Source: Alphaproteobacteria bacterium (lineage in GTDB: Bacteria; Pseudomonadota; Alphaproteobacteria; Geminicoccales; Geminicoccaceae). Taken from it: 64,000 bases of DNA. Numbering within the stretch: position 1 is the first letter of the stretch; each line of letters opens with the position of its first letter. The stretch is taken from the NCBI GenBank assembly GCA_026990035.1, contig JALSIM010000032.1, forward strand, positions 1-64,000, in the 5' to 3' direction. This document shows positions 8,933 through 17,216 of this stretch, one piece after another. The notes under the pieces are model-generated. The model had not been told where the DNA came from. It did no database searches and worked only from the letters and a program-made list of their open reading frames with translations. The position numbers and the translations under genes are program-made.

Positions 8933-9763
8933 TCAGTCCAGCCGGAACCCCTTGCGCCGCACGAAGGCTCCGAAATCGCTGCGCTGCGGCTCGGCATAAT
9001 GACGTGCCTTTTCCTCCGACCAGCCGTAGAGCTCGGCCAGGCCCCAGCGCTCGGGGGCACGCTGGCGGGGATAGGGGCGGATCGCCGCGCGCCTGCGGTC
9101 GTAGGCCTCGATCTTCGAGACCAGACCGCTCTCGTCGAACCGGTTTTCGTGGAGGGTCACCGAAAGCGGCAGGCGCGGGCCGATCTCCGTCTTCGCGGCC
9201 GGCCAGCCGACGCACATCCCGGCCAGCGGGACGACGTGATCGGGTAGCGCGAGGAGCTCGGAGACCTCCTCGGGGCGGTTGCGCAGCACGCTGATGGCGC
9301 AGGTGCCGAGCCCCACCGCCTCGGCGGCGATGGTGAAGGCGGAAAGAACGATGGCGGCATCGACCACGGCGTTGAAGAAGGCATCGAGATGGTCGTTGGC
9401 GAACGGCTTGCCGCGCAGCTCGGCGATCCGTCGCTGGCGGCGGTTGTCGGCGAGGAACACCAGAAAGGCCGGAGCCTCGCGCACCCAGGGCATGCCCGGC
9501 ACCAGATCGGCGATGGCGGTGCGCAGCAGCGGATCGGTGACTTCCAGAATGTCCGCCTGCTGCAGATCGCTCTTGCTGGGGGCGGAGAGGGCGGCGGCGC
9601 AGAGAAGGCGCAGGAGACCGCGGTCGATGGGATCCGCCCGGTATTTCCGGCAGCTCGCCCGTCCCAGCAGGCCGGCCAGGGTGGCCGCGCCCGCTTTCGG
9701 TTCGGGAAAGGCGAATCGTTCGCCGAAGCGGGTCTCCACCAGATCGGCCAGATCCTCGCGCAT
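8933..9763 (-). CDS. Nitroreductase family FMN oxidoreductase
   Basis: A 276-residue member of the nitroreductase fold, FMN-dependent and NAD(P)H-using. The FMN phosphate-binding S-C-R-K-Y motif and the following APSKSDLQ lie near residues 35-65, GLGTCAISVLRN near residue 170, and LAGMCVGWPA near 200 is the usual last core strand. The start at 9763 is 13 bases after the fumarase beta stop and agrees with family N-termini. It is longer than most family members, with a roughly 50-residue C-terminal tail. Its substrate is unknown; placement between fumarase and an acid transporter suggests a 2-enoate or quinone-type reduction rather than detoxification (inference). Confidence 0.85.
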   Translation of the reverse strand: MREDLADLVETRFGERFAFPEPKAGAATLAGLLGRASCRKYRADPIDRGLLRLLCAAALSAPSKSDLQQADILEVTDPLLRTAIADLVPGMPWVREAPAFLVFLADNRRQRRIAELRGKPFANDHLDAFFNAVVDAAIVLSAFTIAAEAVGLGTCAISVLRNRPEEVSELLALPDHVVPLAGMCVGWPAAKTEIGPRLPLSVTLHENRFDESGLVSKIEAYDRRRAAIRPYPRQRAPERWGLAELYGWSEEKARHYAEPQRSDFGAFVRRKGFRLD

Positions 9764-9776
9764 CGCCGCCTCCCCC

Positions 9777-10457
9777 TCAGACCATCTCGTCGCCGCGATC
9801 GGTGGTTTCGCCATAGCGCCCGAGGGCCGGCTCCCGCAGCCCCTCGTAGATGGTGCGCAGCCGTTCGCCGAGTTTCGCATTTTCCCGCTCGAACAGGCTG
9901 TTGCCCGCGAGATCGCCGTCCACCAGCAGGGGGCCGAAGTTCTCGACCTCCAGCACCCAGAGGGCCTGGGCGATCCCGAGCTCTTCCAGCCAGTGGACGG
10001 ATCGCACCCGTTTCACGCCCCTTCCGAGAAGGGCGCCGGTGCCGTAGCCGACGGTGGTCAGGTAGACGGCACCGGCGGGGCGGAAGAAGCGGCGATAGTC
10101 CTCGCCGCTCATCCCGCCCTTGCCGACGATCACCTTGGCACCCGAGAGGGCGAACCAGCGCTCCATCCATTTGGCGAAGCGGAAGCTGGCGGTGGCGGTG
10201 ACGGCGCCGACCCGGTAGCCGCCGTCGGGTTGGCGGGAGGCGGCGGGCGAACAGTGGAAATTGACATTGCTCACCGCCGGCAGATCGACGGGCAGGGGCA
10301 CCCCTTCCTCCACCGCCCGGCGGTAGACGCCCTCGCGGCCGGTGTAGATCACCCCGTGCAGATAGATGACATCGCCGATGCGGAGCCGTGCCAGATCCGC
10401 CGGGCTCGCCGGAGTCTTCAGACGGAGCTGGCGGAGGTTTCCGGCTGCGGTGACCAT
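9777..10457 (-). CDS. Fe-S hydro-lyase (class I fumarase/tartrate dehydratase) beta subunit
   Basis: A 226-residue small subunit of the two-component class I fumarase or L-tartrate dehydratase family. Typical segments are RIGDVIYLHGVIYTGRE near the N-terminus and KVIVGKGGMSGE in the middle, the latter contributing to substrate binding. The start at 10457 lies 40 bases inside the end of the alpha gene, an arrangement that links their translation. With the alpha subunit it would add water across fumarate (or mesaconate or a relative) or dehydrate the hydroxy acid. The exact substrate cannot be told from sequence. Confidence 0.9.
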   Translation of the reverse strand: MVTAAGNLRQLRLKTPASPADLARLRIGDVIYLHGVIYTGREGVYRRAVEEGVPLPVDLPAVSNVNFHCSPAASRQPDGGYRVGAVTATASFRFAKWMERWFALSGAKVIVGKGGMSGEDYRRFFRPAGAVYLTTVGYGTGALLGRGVKRVRSVHWLEELGIAQALWVLEVENFGPLLVDGDLAGNSLFERENAKLGERLRTIYEGLREPALGRYGETTDRGDEMV

Positions 10458-11383
10458 GCGACGGTCTCCCTGCGCAGATAGGGGGTGAACCAGGCCGGGT
10501 CGGTCCGGAAGGTGACCGAACCGTCGGCATGGAGGCGGGCGGTGGCGCGCCGCGAGGACAGGCAGAAGCAGTGGACGCTCATAGGCATGCCGCCGGTATG
10601 GGTGTAGGCCACCTCGATATGGCAATCGACGACCATCGAGGAGCCGGAAAAGCCCATGGCACCCATGCCGATGCGGTTGCCGAGTTCCGTCAGCTCCCTC
10701 TCCAGCGCGGCCACCTTCGGGTCGGGGTGGCGGTCGCCGACGATGCGCAGGCAGGCCGCCTGCTTGCCCAGCACCATGCAGGCGTCCTTGGAACCGCCGA
10801 TGCCGACGCCGACGATCGCCGGCTGACAGGCGAGCCCGCGCCGGCCGAAGGCGATGAGGGTGTCGAGATAGAAGCGCTTGATGCCGTCGATGCCGTCGCC
10901 CGGGAACAGCATCCGCCAGTCGGTGCCGAACAGCCCGCCCTTGTGTACGGTGGTGATGTCGATCCAGTCGGCACCGGGCTCGAAGCTCCAGTCGATTTCC
11001 GGAGCGAAGATGCCGACATTGTTGTCGTGATCGGTGCGCCACAGCGGATGCACGCGGTTGGGCCTGAGCGGAATATCGTGGGTGGCCGCGGCGGTGGCCC
11101 GTCGCAGCGCTTCCTCGAGGGCCACCATGCCGCCCTCGATGCGGGCCTCGTTGCCGATCTTGACGTAATAGCGGGGCAGGCCGGTATCGGCGCACATCGG
11201 ACGGCGGTCGGTGCTCGCCGCCCGCCAGTTCTCCAGCATCGCCTCGAGGACGAAGGCCGAAAGCTCGCCCTTCTCGCGATCGATCATCGCCCGTACGCCG
11301 GCGAGATAGTCTTCGGGGATGTCGATCGCCGCCCGGGCCATCAGCTCCCGGGCGGTGGTCTCGATGCGCTCTCGCGGGATCAT
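10418..11383 (-). CDS. Fe-S hydro-lyase (class I fumarase/tartrate dehydratase) alpha subunit
   Basis: A 321-residue catalytic subunit carrying the oxygen-sensitive [4Fe-4S] cluster. Cys ligand candidates are in PMCADTGLP near residue 65, in LACQPAIVGVGIGGSKDAC and in SVHCFCL. LRPNRVHPLWRTDHDNN is the family's substrate-region block. The ATG at 11383 overlaps the stop of the flavoprotein gene (ATGA). Co-translation with a succinate dehydrogenase-like complex implies a sequence of dehydrogenation then hydration, as in succinate to fumarate to malate, or the methyl-substituted analogues (inference). Confidence 0.92.
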   Translation of the reverse strand: MIPRERIETTARELMARAAIDIPEDYLAGVRAMIDREKGELSAFVLEAMLENWRAASTDRRPMCADTGLPRYYVKIGNEARIEGGMVALEEALRRATAAATHDIPLRPNRVHPLWRTDHDNNVGIFAPEIDWSFEPGADWIDITTVHKGGLFGTDWRMLFPGDGIDGIKRFYLDTLIAFGRRGLACQPAIVGVGIGGSKDACMVLGKQAACLRIVGDRHPDPKVAALERELTELGNRIGMGAMGFSGSSMVVDCHIEVAYTHTGGMPMSVHCFCLSSRRATARLHADGSVTFRTDPAWFTPYLRRETVAWSPQPETSASSV

Positions 11384-13131
11384 GATTTCGCCTCCGCGGC
11401 GGCGACCTCGGCAGGCTCTTCGCACAGCGATTCGCCGGGCTGGACGATGGAAAAGTTCACGGGCACCGTCTCCACCAGCAGTTCGTCGGCGACCAGGCGC
11501 AGGCGGGTGTAGCGGCTGGCATCCAGATTCCCGGTCTCCGGAAAGTCCTCCCGGAAGTGGGCGCCGCGGGAATCCTCGCGGGCCAGGGCCGCCCGCGCGA
11601 TCACCCGGCTCACGGTGATCAGGTTGTCGAGATCGAGCCACCCCTGCCAGGTGAGATTGAACCGGCGCTCTCCATCGGCAAGGCCGAGATCCAGGAGTTC
11701 CTCCGCCAGCCCGTCGAGGGCGGCGATGGCGCGGGTCAGCCCGTTCGCATCGCGGATGATGCCGACATCCTCCCACATCACCCGCCACAGCCGTTCGCGC
11801 AGATCGTTGAGATCCCCGGCGGTGCGGCCGAAGGGGTGTTCACAGCGGGCGATGGCGGTCTCGATGGAGGCGGAATCGGGATCCCGCAGCACCCCTTCGC
11901 GGCGGACGAACGCGGCCATGCTGTCGCCGGCGATGCCGCCGAACACGGTCGATTCGGCGACGCCGTTGCCGCCCAGCCGGTTGGCCCCGTGCACGCCGCC
12001 GCAATCTTCGCCGGCGGCGAACAGGGCGGGAATGCCGGTCCGGCAATCGGGCTCGAACTCGACGCCGCCCATCATGTAGTGGGCGGTGGGGACCACCTCG
12101 ACCCGTCCGCCGGCGAGGTCGAAGCCGCAATCGGCGCAGCGCTTCACCATGCCCGGAAAGCGCCGGGCCACGGCATCGGCGCCGAGATGACCCATCTGCA
12201 GGAACACGCCGCCCATCGGCGAGGTCCGGCCGGCCCGCATCTCGGCATAGATGGCCCGCGCCACCACATCGCGGGTGGCCCGCTCGCCGGCCGGATCCCA
12301 TTGCAGCATGAAGCGCTCCTCGGCGCCGTTCAGGAGCCAGCCGCCGGCACCCCTGAGCCCTTCCTCGAGCACGGTGCCGGTCATCCGGGTATCGGGCCCG
12401 GCGAGCAGGCCGGTGGGGTGGAACTGGACCATCTCCATGTCGCGCAGGGGAAGACCGGCCCGAAGTGCCATCGCCATCCCGTCGCAGCTCTTGTCGCCGG
12501 AGGGAGTGTGGTAGAGGTACATGGTCGGGCCGCCGCCCGCCGCCAGCAGCACCGCCCGGGCGCGGACCAGGCGGTAGATTCCCTCACGCATGTCGATCAT
12601 CAGCGCCCCGGCGATGGCGGAGCCGTCGGCGGCCGGAACCAGCGCCACCGCACGATGCTCCTCGAGCCGGCGTACTCCGGCTGCCCGCACCTGCTCCATC
12701 AGGCGGTTGATGATCTCGATGCCGGTCAGATCGCCCTTGTGGACCGTGCGGTCGAAGCTCTGGCCGGCGAAGGCCTTGAAATCGAGGGTGCCGTCCGGGC
12801 GGCGGTCGAAGAAGCAGCCGATCTCGTTTTCCAGCTCGTGGATGCGCTCCACCGCCCCTTCCACCAGCCGCCAGGCCAGATCCTGGCGCGGCAGCCACTT
12901 GCCACCGACGATGGTGTCCATGAAATGGCGTTCCAGCGAATCCGCGGGCGCCAGCGCCACATTGTAGCCGCCCTGGACCATGCGGGTGCAGCCGCATTTG
13001 CCCATCAGACCCTTGACGGCGATGGTGACTTCGAGTTCGGGGGCGGCCTTTCGCGCATGGAGGGCCGCGAACAGACCGGCGCCGCCGGCTCCCAGCACCA
13101 GAATGTCGGTATCGAGGCGCTCGGGCTGCAT
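11380..13131 (-). CDS. Fumarate reductase/succinate dehydrogenase-type flavoprotein subunit
   Basis: A 583-residue FAD protein. DILVLGAGGAGLFAALHA is the dinucleotide-binding motif. Dicarboxylate-site residues are kept: QFHPTGL, ERATRDVVARAI (the hydride/proton relay Arg), HYMMGG and GANRLGGN. The segment CGCTRMVQGGYN aligns with SHTVSAQGGIT of E. coli SdhA, so the His that binds FAD covalently is replaced by Cys. It follows the second anchor gene by one base and overlaps the fumarase alpha gene. It forms the catalytic subunit of the membrane complex encoded at 13133-14546 and faces the cytoplasm by analogy. Covalent flavin attachment is doubtful. Confidence 0.93.
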   Translation of the reverse strand: MQPERLDTDILVLGAGGAGLFAALHARKAAPELEVTIAVKGLMGKCGCTRMVQGGYNVALAPADSLERHFMDTIVGGKWLPRQDLAWRLVEGAVERIHELENEIGCFFDRRPDGTLDFKAFAGQSFDRTVHKGDLTGIEIINRLMEQVRAAGVRRLEEHRAVALVPAADGSAIAGALMIDMREGIYRLVRARAVLLAAGGGPTMYLYHTPSGDKSCDGMAMALRAGLPLRDMEMVQFHPTGLLAGPDTRMTGTVLEEGLRGAGGWLLNGAEERFMLQWDPAGERATRDVVARAIYAEMRAGRTSPMGGVFLQMGHLGADAVARRFPGMVKRCADCGFDLAGGRVEVVPTAHYMMGGVEFEPDCRTGIPALFAAGEDCGGVHGANRLGGNGVAESTVFGGIAGDSMAAFVRREGVLRDPDSASIETAIARCEHPFGRTAGDLNDLRERLWRVMWEDVGIIRDANGLTRAIAALDGLAEELLDLGLADGERRFNLTWQGWLDLDNLITVSRVIARAALAREDSRGAHFREDFPETGNLDASRYTRLRLVADELLVETVPVNFSIVQPGESLCEEPAEVAAAEAKS

Positions 13132-13132
13132 C

Positions 13133-13477
13133 TCAGCGCCCCAAGGCTGCGAGGAACAGGAGGCCCGTGGCCAGTGCCGCGCCGCCGCCGAGACCGACCC
13201 AGAGGCGCAAGGGGCCGCGCCAGGGCAGAAACTCGATGGCCAGCACCCGCAGGCCGAGGGCGAGATGCAGGGCCAGGAGGGTGACCAGTCCCCATTCGGC
13301 GAGCTTCGCCAAGGGGTTGGCCGTCCAGGCCAGTGCCCCCTCGAGTGCCGCCTCGCCTTCGATGGCGGTGGCGAGAAACAGGAAATGGAACGGCAGGAAG
13401 AGCGCGAGGGCGAGGCCGCTCAGCCGGTGGGCGAGAAAGGCGAGATACCCAGGATGCCGGCGATGGGCGGCTCTCAT
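13133..13477 (-). CDS. Succinate dehydrogenase-like membrane anchor, second subunit
   Basis: A 114-residue protein with three hydrophobic segments (about residues 15-35, 52-75 and 88-112). HRLSGLALALFLPFHFLF resembles the HR-x-SG quinone-site motif of SdhC-type anchors, and LLALHLALGLR supplies another membrane His that could ligate haem b. Start at 13477 overlaps the preceding anchor's stop (ATGA) and lies one base before the flavoprotein start. With the partner anchor it would hold the flavoprotein and Fe-S subunits at the membrane and pass electrons to or from quinone. Confidence 0.85.
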   Translation of the reverse strand: MRAAHRRHPGYLAFLAHRLSGLALALFLPFHFLFLATAIEGEAALEGALAWTANPLAKLAEWGLVTLLALHLALGLRVLAIEFLPWRGPLRLWVGLGGGAALATGLLFLAALGR

Positions 13478-13809
13478 GGCGCTCCCACCACCGCCCGTAC
13501 CGCACGCAGGCCGAGGACGAGAAGCAGGAGCGCAACTGCCAGGGTGATGCCTTCGAGGGTCCTGCCGCGCAGCCCCGTCCATTCGGCGAGGATCGCACGC
13601 AGCCCGATCGCGCCGTGGATGGCCACCGCCAGTACGAACAGCCCGTAGAAGCCACCCCACAAGAGGCTGCCGCGGGTGCGGGCCAGGATCTCCGCGGCGG
13701 AAAGCCCACCCTGCGTGGCGTAAAGGACGAGCGCCAGATGCGCCAGCACGAGGGGAGCGAGGAGCAGGGCCGTCGCCCGTTGCAGGAGAAAAAGCACGCC
13801 CTCCTTCAC
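13474..13809 (-). CDS. Succinate dehydrogenase-like membrane anchor, first subunit
   Basis: A 111-residue protein starting at a GTG (13809) that overlaps the Fe-S subunit's stop as GTGA. It has three predicted membrane helices. FLLQRATALLLAPLVLAHLAL carries the Q-R-x-T-A element seen in small SDH/FRD anchors, and AIHGAIGLRAI carries a second candidate haem His. Upstream codons in frame are antisense-like and unconserved, supporting the GTG start. Its coupling to the neighbouring genes makes an SDH anchor role likely despite low sequence conservation in this family. Confidence 0.83.
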   Translation of the reverse strand: MKEGVLFLLQRATALLLAPLVLAHLALVLYATQGGLSAAEILARTRGSLLWGGFYGLFVLAVAIHGAIGLRAILAEWTGLRGRTLEGITLAVALLLLVLGLRAVRAVVGAP

Positions 13810-14546
13810 TCGTCCCTCCGCCCCAGGAGATGGCGCAGGCTCGCCCGCTTCAGGCCGGCGATGGCGGCGGTGGGGGCGATTCCCACCGGACAGAACTCGC
13901 TGCAGCTCATCTGGCTGTGGCAGGCGTGGCAGCCGGCATCGCCGCGCACCCGGTCGAGGGTCTCCTCGCGAGCCCCGTGGCGAATATCGTTGACCAGCGT
14001 CCAGGCGCGGTTGAGCGGTGCGGGACCGAGGTATTCCGGGCGCCAGGCGACGACATCGCAGGCGGCGTGGCAGACGGCGCAGTTGATGCATTCGATGCCC
14101 GCGTCCACGGCGCGCCGCGCCTCGCTGTCGGGGGCGATCCGGGGCAGCGGATCGCGCCGCGTCGAGGTCGCCACGAAGCGGCCGCCGGCCCGCTGCCAGC
14201 GGGTGAAGAACGGCTCCAGATCGCAGACCAGATCGCGAATGCGCGGGAGATTGCGCAGGGGTTCGATGGCCAGCGGACCGTCGCCGGCGAGCCGGCCGAC
14301 ATGGGTACGGCAGGTCCAGCGGGGCCTGCCGTTGACGGTCATCGCGCAGGAACCGCAGACACCGACCCGGCAGGCGAAACGGTAGGCGAGGGTGGGTTCC
14401 AGATGGCGCTGGACCCAGGTGACGACATCGAGCACCGTCTGGTTGGCGCGCGCCGGAACCTCGTAGGAGACGAAAGCTCCATCATCCCGCCCGCGCCAGA
14501 TCCGGACCTCGAGCATGCGGCCGCCGCAGGCCGCCGCCTCGGCCAT
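13806..14546 (-). CDS. Succinate dehydrogenase/fumarate reductase-like iron-sulfur subunit
   Basis: A 246-residue electron-transfer subunit. The N-terminal plant-type ferredoxin domain has CRVGVCGSC (residues about 59-67) plus a later Cys for [2Fe-2S]. The C-terminal domain has CINCAVCHAAC for [4Fe-4S] and CHSQMSCSEFCP for the third cluster; an extra Cys lies three residues before that last group. The start at 14546 is backed by GGGGGAGGAAAGC. First gene of the operon, 26 bases after the predicted transcription start. It links the flavoprotein to the two anchors. Confidence 0.93.
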   Translation of the reverse strand: MAEAAACGGRMLEVRIWRGRDDGAFVSYEVPARANQTVLDVVTWVQRHLEPTLAYRFACRVGVCGSCAMTVNGRPRWTCRTHVGRLAGDGPLAIEPLRNLPRIRDLVCDLEPFFTRWQRAGGRFVATSTRRDPLPRIAPDSEARRAVDAGIECINCAVCHAACDVVAWRPEYLGPAPLNRAWTLVNDIRHGAREETLDRVRGDAGCHACHSQMSCSEFCPVGIAPTAAIAGLKRASLRHLLGRRDE

Positions 14547-14578
14547 GCTTTCCTCCCCCGATCGATGGCCTCGCCCCG

Positions 14579-14608
14579 ACTAGACGCCCGACGGTCGCCC
14601 GCTGTCAA
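14579..14608 (-). promoter_or_regulatory. Sigma-70-type promoter of the succinate dehydrogenase-like operon
   Basis: On the minus strand a perfect TTGACA (14608-14603) is followed after 18 bases by TCTAGT (14584-14579), four of six matches to TATAAT. Transcription would begin near 14572, leaving a short leader to the ATG at 14546. It is the only clear promoter seen ahead of the eight-gene operon running to 7969. Confidence 0.6.
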
Positions 14609-14786
14609 CAACCGCGCAGGAGAAAAGGGGATGGTCCGGAGCCGGGAGATCCTCGGCGGGGGCGTGTCCGCGGTGACAGCCCGCCCCTCCACCGCGGGCC
14701 GTGCGCCCTCGGGGCGGCGCTCTCGACCGGCCTTCCCGTCCGGCCCGGGTCGGCATCGGCCATACCGGGAAGGGACGGCCGACGCC

Positions 14787-16208
14787 CTACCGCGGAAGAG
14801 CCCGGGCGATCTCGGCGATCGCCCGCCAGGCCTCCGCCACATGACGCCGCTCGGTGCGCCCCTGACCGATGGAGGCGCGCAGCACGTAACGCTCCCGCAC
14901 CCGGGTCGGCGTCAGATAGGTTCGGCCATCCTCGTTGACGGCATGCAGCAGCCTTTCGTTGAGCGCATCGAGCGCTTCCCCTTCGGCCGTCCCGCCGGGC
15001 CGGTAGCGGAAGGTCACGAGGGCCAGGTTGGGACCGGTGACGAGCTCGAAATCGGCGGCCTCCCGGATCCAGCCGGCGAGCTCGGCGGCGAGATCGATAT
15101 GGCGGCGCAGCATCGCCCGCAGCCCCTCGAGCCCGTAAGAGCGCAGCACGAACCAGAGCTTGAGGGCACGGAAGCGGCGGCCGAGCGGGATACCCCAGTC
15201 GCGGTAGTCGATCACCTGCCCGGTTTCGCGGCTCTGCAGATATGCCGGGAGGATCGAGAGGGTGCGGGTGAGATCCTCCGGACGCCGCAGGAAATGCGCC
15301 GAGCAGTCGAAGTTGGTCAGCAGCCATTTGTGGGGGTTGAAGACGAAGCTGTCGGCCCGCTCCACGCCCGCCGCCAGATGCCGCCATTCCGGCAGCAACA
15401 GCGCGCTCCCGGCCCAGGCTGCATCGACATGCAGGAAGATGCCGTGACGGGCGCAGATCTCGCCGATGGGCGCCAGCGGGTCGCTGGCGCCGACGCCGGT
15501 GGTACCCAGGGTGGCGATCACGCAGCAGGGGCGGATCCCGGCTTCGAGATCGGCGCGGATCGCCTCCTCGAGGGCCTCGGGGCGCATGGCGAAGGCATCG
15601 TCGGTGGCGATCGGGCGGAGGTGCCTGCGGCCGAAGCCGGCGATGGTCACCGCTTTTTCCACCGAGGAATGGGCCTCGGCGCTGGCGTAGACGGCGAGCG
15701 GCGGCTGCCCGAACAGGCCGTGTTCGTTGCCCTCCCAGCCGAGGGCCCGTTCCCGCGCCGTCAGGAGCGCGCAGAGGGTGGCTTCCGAGGCGGTTCCCTG
15801 GATCACACCGGTGAAGCCCTCCGGCAGGCCGATCGCCCGCCGCAGCCAGTCGAGGACCACGGTCTCCATTTCGGTGGCGGCGGGGCTGGTCTGCCACAGC
15901 ATGGCGTTGACCGCGAAGGTCGCCGTCAGCATCTCGGCGAGCACCGAGGGCGGGCTGGAATTGGCCGGGAAGTAGGCGAGAAAACGCGGATGCTGCCAGT
16001 GGGTGAGGCCGGGAAGGACGATCCGTTCCAAATCGGCGAGAATCGCCTCGAAGGGCTCGCTCTCCTCGGGAGCCGCTCCCGGCAGCGCGGCGGCCACCTC
16101 ACCGGGGCGGGTGCGGGCGCGCACCGGTCGGGTTTCGATGTCTTCCAGATACGCGGCCATGCGCTCGACGAGTGCGTGCGCCTGTTCGCGGAATCTCGTG
16201 ATGTCCAT
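14787..16208 (-). CDS. Group II PLP-dependent decarboxylase (aromatic-L-amino-acid decarboxylase-like)
   Basis: A 473-residue pyridoxal-phosphate enzyme. FNPHKWLLTNFDCS near residue 298 holds the PLP Lys; LHVDAAWAGSALL carries the Asp that pairs with the pyridine nitrogen; QGTASEATLCALL is the phosphate region. It would remove the carboxylate of an aromatic or related amino acid to give an amine. The ATG at 16208 is chosen over an upstream GTG (16226) because GGAGGGGGAGGCG directly precedes it. It sits alone between the sdh-like operon and the threonylcarbamoyl-AMP synthase gene; the substrate is unresolved. Confidence 0.91.
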   Translation of the reverse strand: MDITRFREQAHALVERMAAYLEDIETRPVRARTRPGEVAAALPGAAPEESEPFEAILADLERIVLPGLTHWQHPRFLAYFPANSSPPSVLAEMLTATFAVNAMLWQTSPAATEMETVVLDWLRRAIGLPEGFTGVIQGTASEATLCALLTARERALGWEGNEHGLFGQPPLAVYASAEAHSSVEKAVTIAGFGRRHLRPIATDDAFAMRPEALEEAIRADLEAGIRPCCVIATLGTTGVGASDPLAPIGEICARHGIFLHVDAAWAGSALLLPEWRHLAAGVERADSFVFNPHKWLLTNFDCSAHFLRRPEDLTRTLSILPAYLQSRETGQVIDYRDWGIPLGRRFRALKLWFVLRSYGLEGLRAMLRRHIDLAAELAGWIREAADFELVTGPNLALVTFRYRPGGTAEGEALDALNERLLHAVNEDGRTYLTPTRVRERYVLRASIGQGRTERRHVAEAWRAIAEIARALPR

Positions 16209-16250
16209 CGCCTCCCCCTCCGACACCGGGACCGTGGTCGCGGCCTCCGG

Positions 16251-17216
16251 TCAGGCGACCGGTTCGGCGGGCAGGGCGGCACGCCGCAGCCGGTCGTTGA
16301 TGGCTTCGCCCAGACCCTCCTGGGGAATCGGCATCACCGCGATCGCCCGGACCTCCGCTTCGTCCAGCCGTCGGAGCATGGCGAAGAGATTGGCGGCCGC
16401 CTCGGCGAGATCACCACGGGGGCTGAGATTGAGCGTGATCCGGGCGCCACCCGGCGGCTCGGGGCCGAAGGCCAGCAGCGCCTCGTCCCCGGCCGCCCGA
16501 CGGGCCTCCAATCTGAGCGGGCGGCGTGGCGCATAATGGCGGCCGAGGAGTCCCGGTGAACGGATCGGCCCACCCGCGGCCGCACCCTCGAGCGGACCGA
16601 TCAGGGCCTCGATCCGGTCCCGGGCGATGCCACCCGGACGCAACAGGCGTGCCCGATCCGGCTCGGAGAGATCGACGATCGTGCTCTCCACGCCGACCGG
16701 GCAAGGACCCGCGTCGAGGATCAGATCCACGGCCGTGCCGAGATCGCGAACCACATGGCCGGCCGTGGTCGGGCTCACCCGGCCGGAGCGGTTGGCGCTG
16801 GGCGCCGCCACCGGCAATCCGGTTTCCTCGATCAGCCGTCGCGCCACCGGATGGGCGGGGATGCGGACGCCAATGGTGGAAAGCCCGGCGGTGACCAGGG
16901 GCGAGACCGGCACCCCGTCCTTGAGCGGCAGCACGAGCGTGAGCGGCCCCGGCCAGAAGGCCTCGGCGAGGCGCTCGGCCCGCTCGTCGAGCCAGACGAA
17001 TCCGGCGGCCATGGCCCGGTCGGCGGCATGGGCGATGAGCGGATTGTGATGCGGCCGTCGCTTGGCGACGAAGATTCTCGCGATCGCCCGGTCGTCGATG
17101 ACGACCGCGCCGAGCCCGTACACGGTTTCCGTGGGGAAGGCGACCAGACGGCCTTCGAGAAGGGCCCGCGCCGCCTCGCGGATGCCGGGGCCGTCGGCGG
17201 AGACGACAGGGCTCAT
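16251..17216 (-). CDS. Threonylcarbamoyl-AMP synthase (Sua5/YrdC/TsaC family)
   Basis: A 321-residue enzyme that makes threonylcarbamoyl-adenylate from threonine, bicarbonate and ATP for the t6A37 modification of ANN-decoding tRNAs. The YrdC domain occupies residues 1-205 with VAFPTETVYGLGA, the RRPHHNPL nucleotide/threonine motif and APSANRSGRVSPTT. A C-terminal Sua5 domain follows (about 230-321), introduced by SPGLLGRHYAPRRPL; this long form differs from short TsaC. The start overlaps the bioY stop (ATGA). Confidence 0.95.
   Translation of the reverse strand: MSPVVSADGPGIREAARALLEGRLVAFPTETVYGLGAVVIDDRAIARIFVAKRRPHHNPLIAHAADRAMAAGFVWLDERAERLAEAFWPGPLTLVLPLKDGVPVSPLVTAGLSTIGVRIPAHPVARRLIEETGLPVAAPSANRSGRVSPTTAGHVVRDLGTAVDLILDAGPCPVGVESTIVDLSEPDRARLLRPGGIARDRIEALIGPLEGAAAGGPIRSPGLLGRHYAPRRPLRLEARRAAGDEALLAFGPEPPGGARITLNLSPRGDLAEAAANLFAMLRRLDEAEVRAIAVMPIPQEGLGEAINDRLRRAALPAEPVA

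Noticed and set aside
8032-9294. 420-codon plus-strand open frame
   Set aside because: Gln/His/Arg-rich shadow opposite the AEC and nitroreductase genes, with no family features.
14690-14786. CCTTCCCG...CGGGAAGG arms after the PLP decarboxylase gene as a terminator
   Set aside because: The eight-base arms are more than 30 bases apart and no T-run follows.
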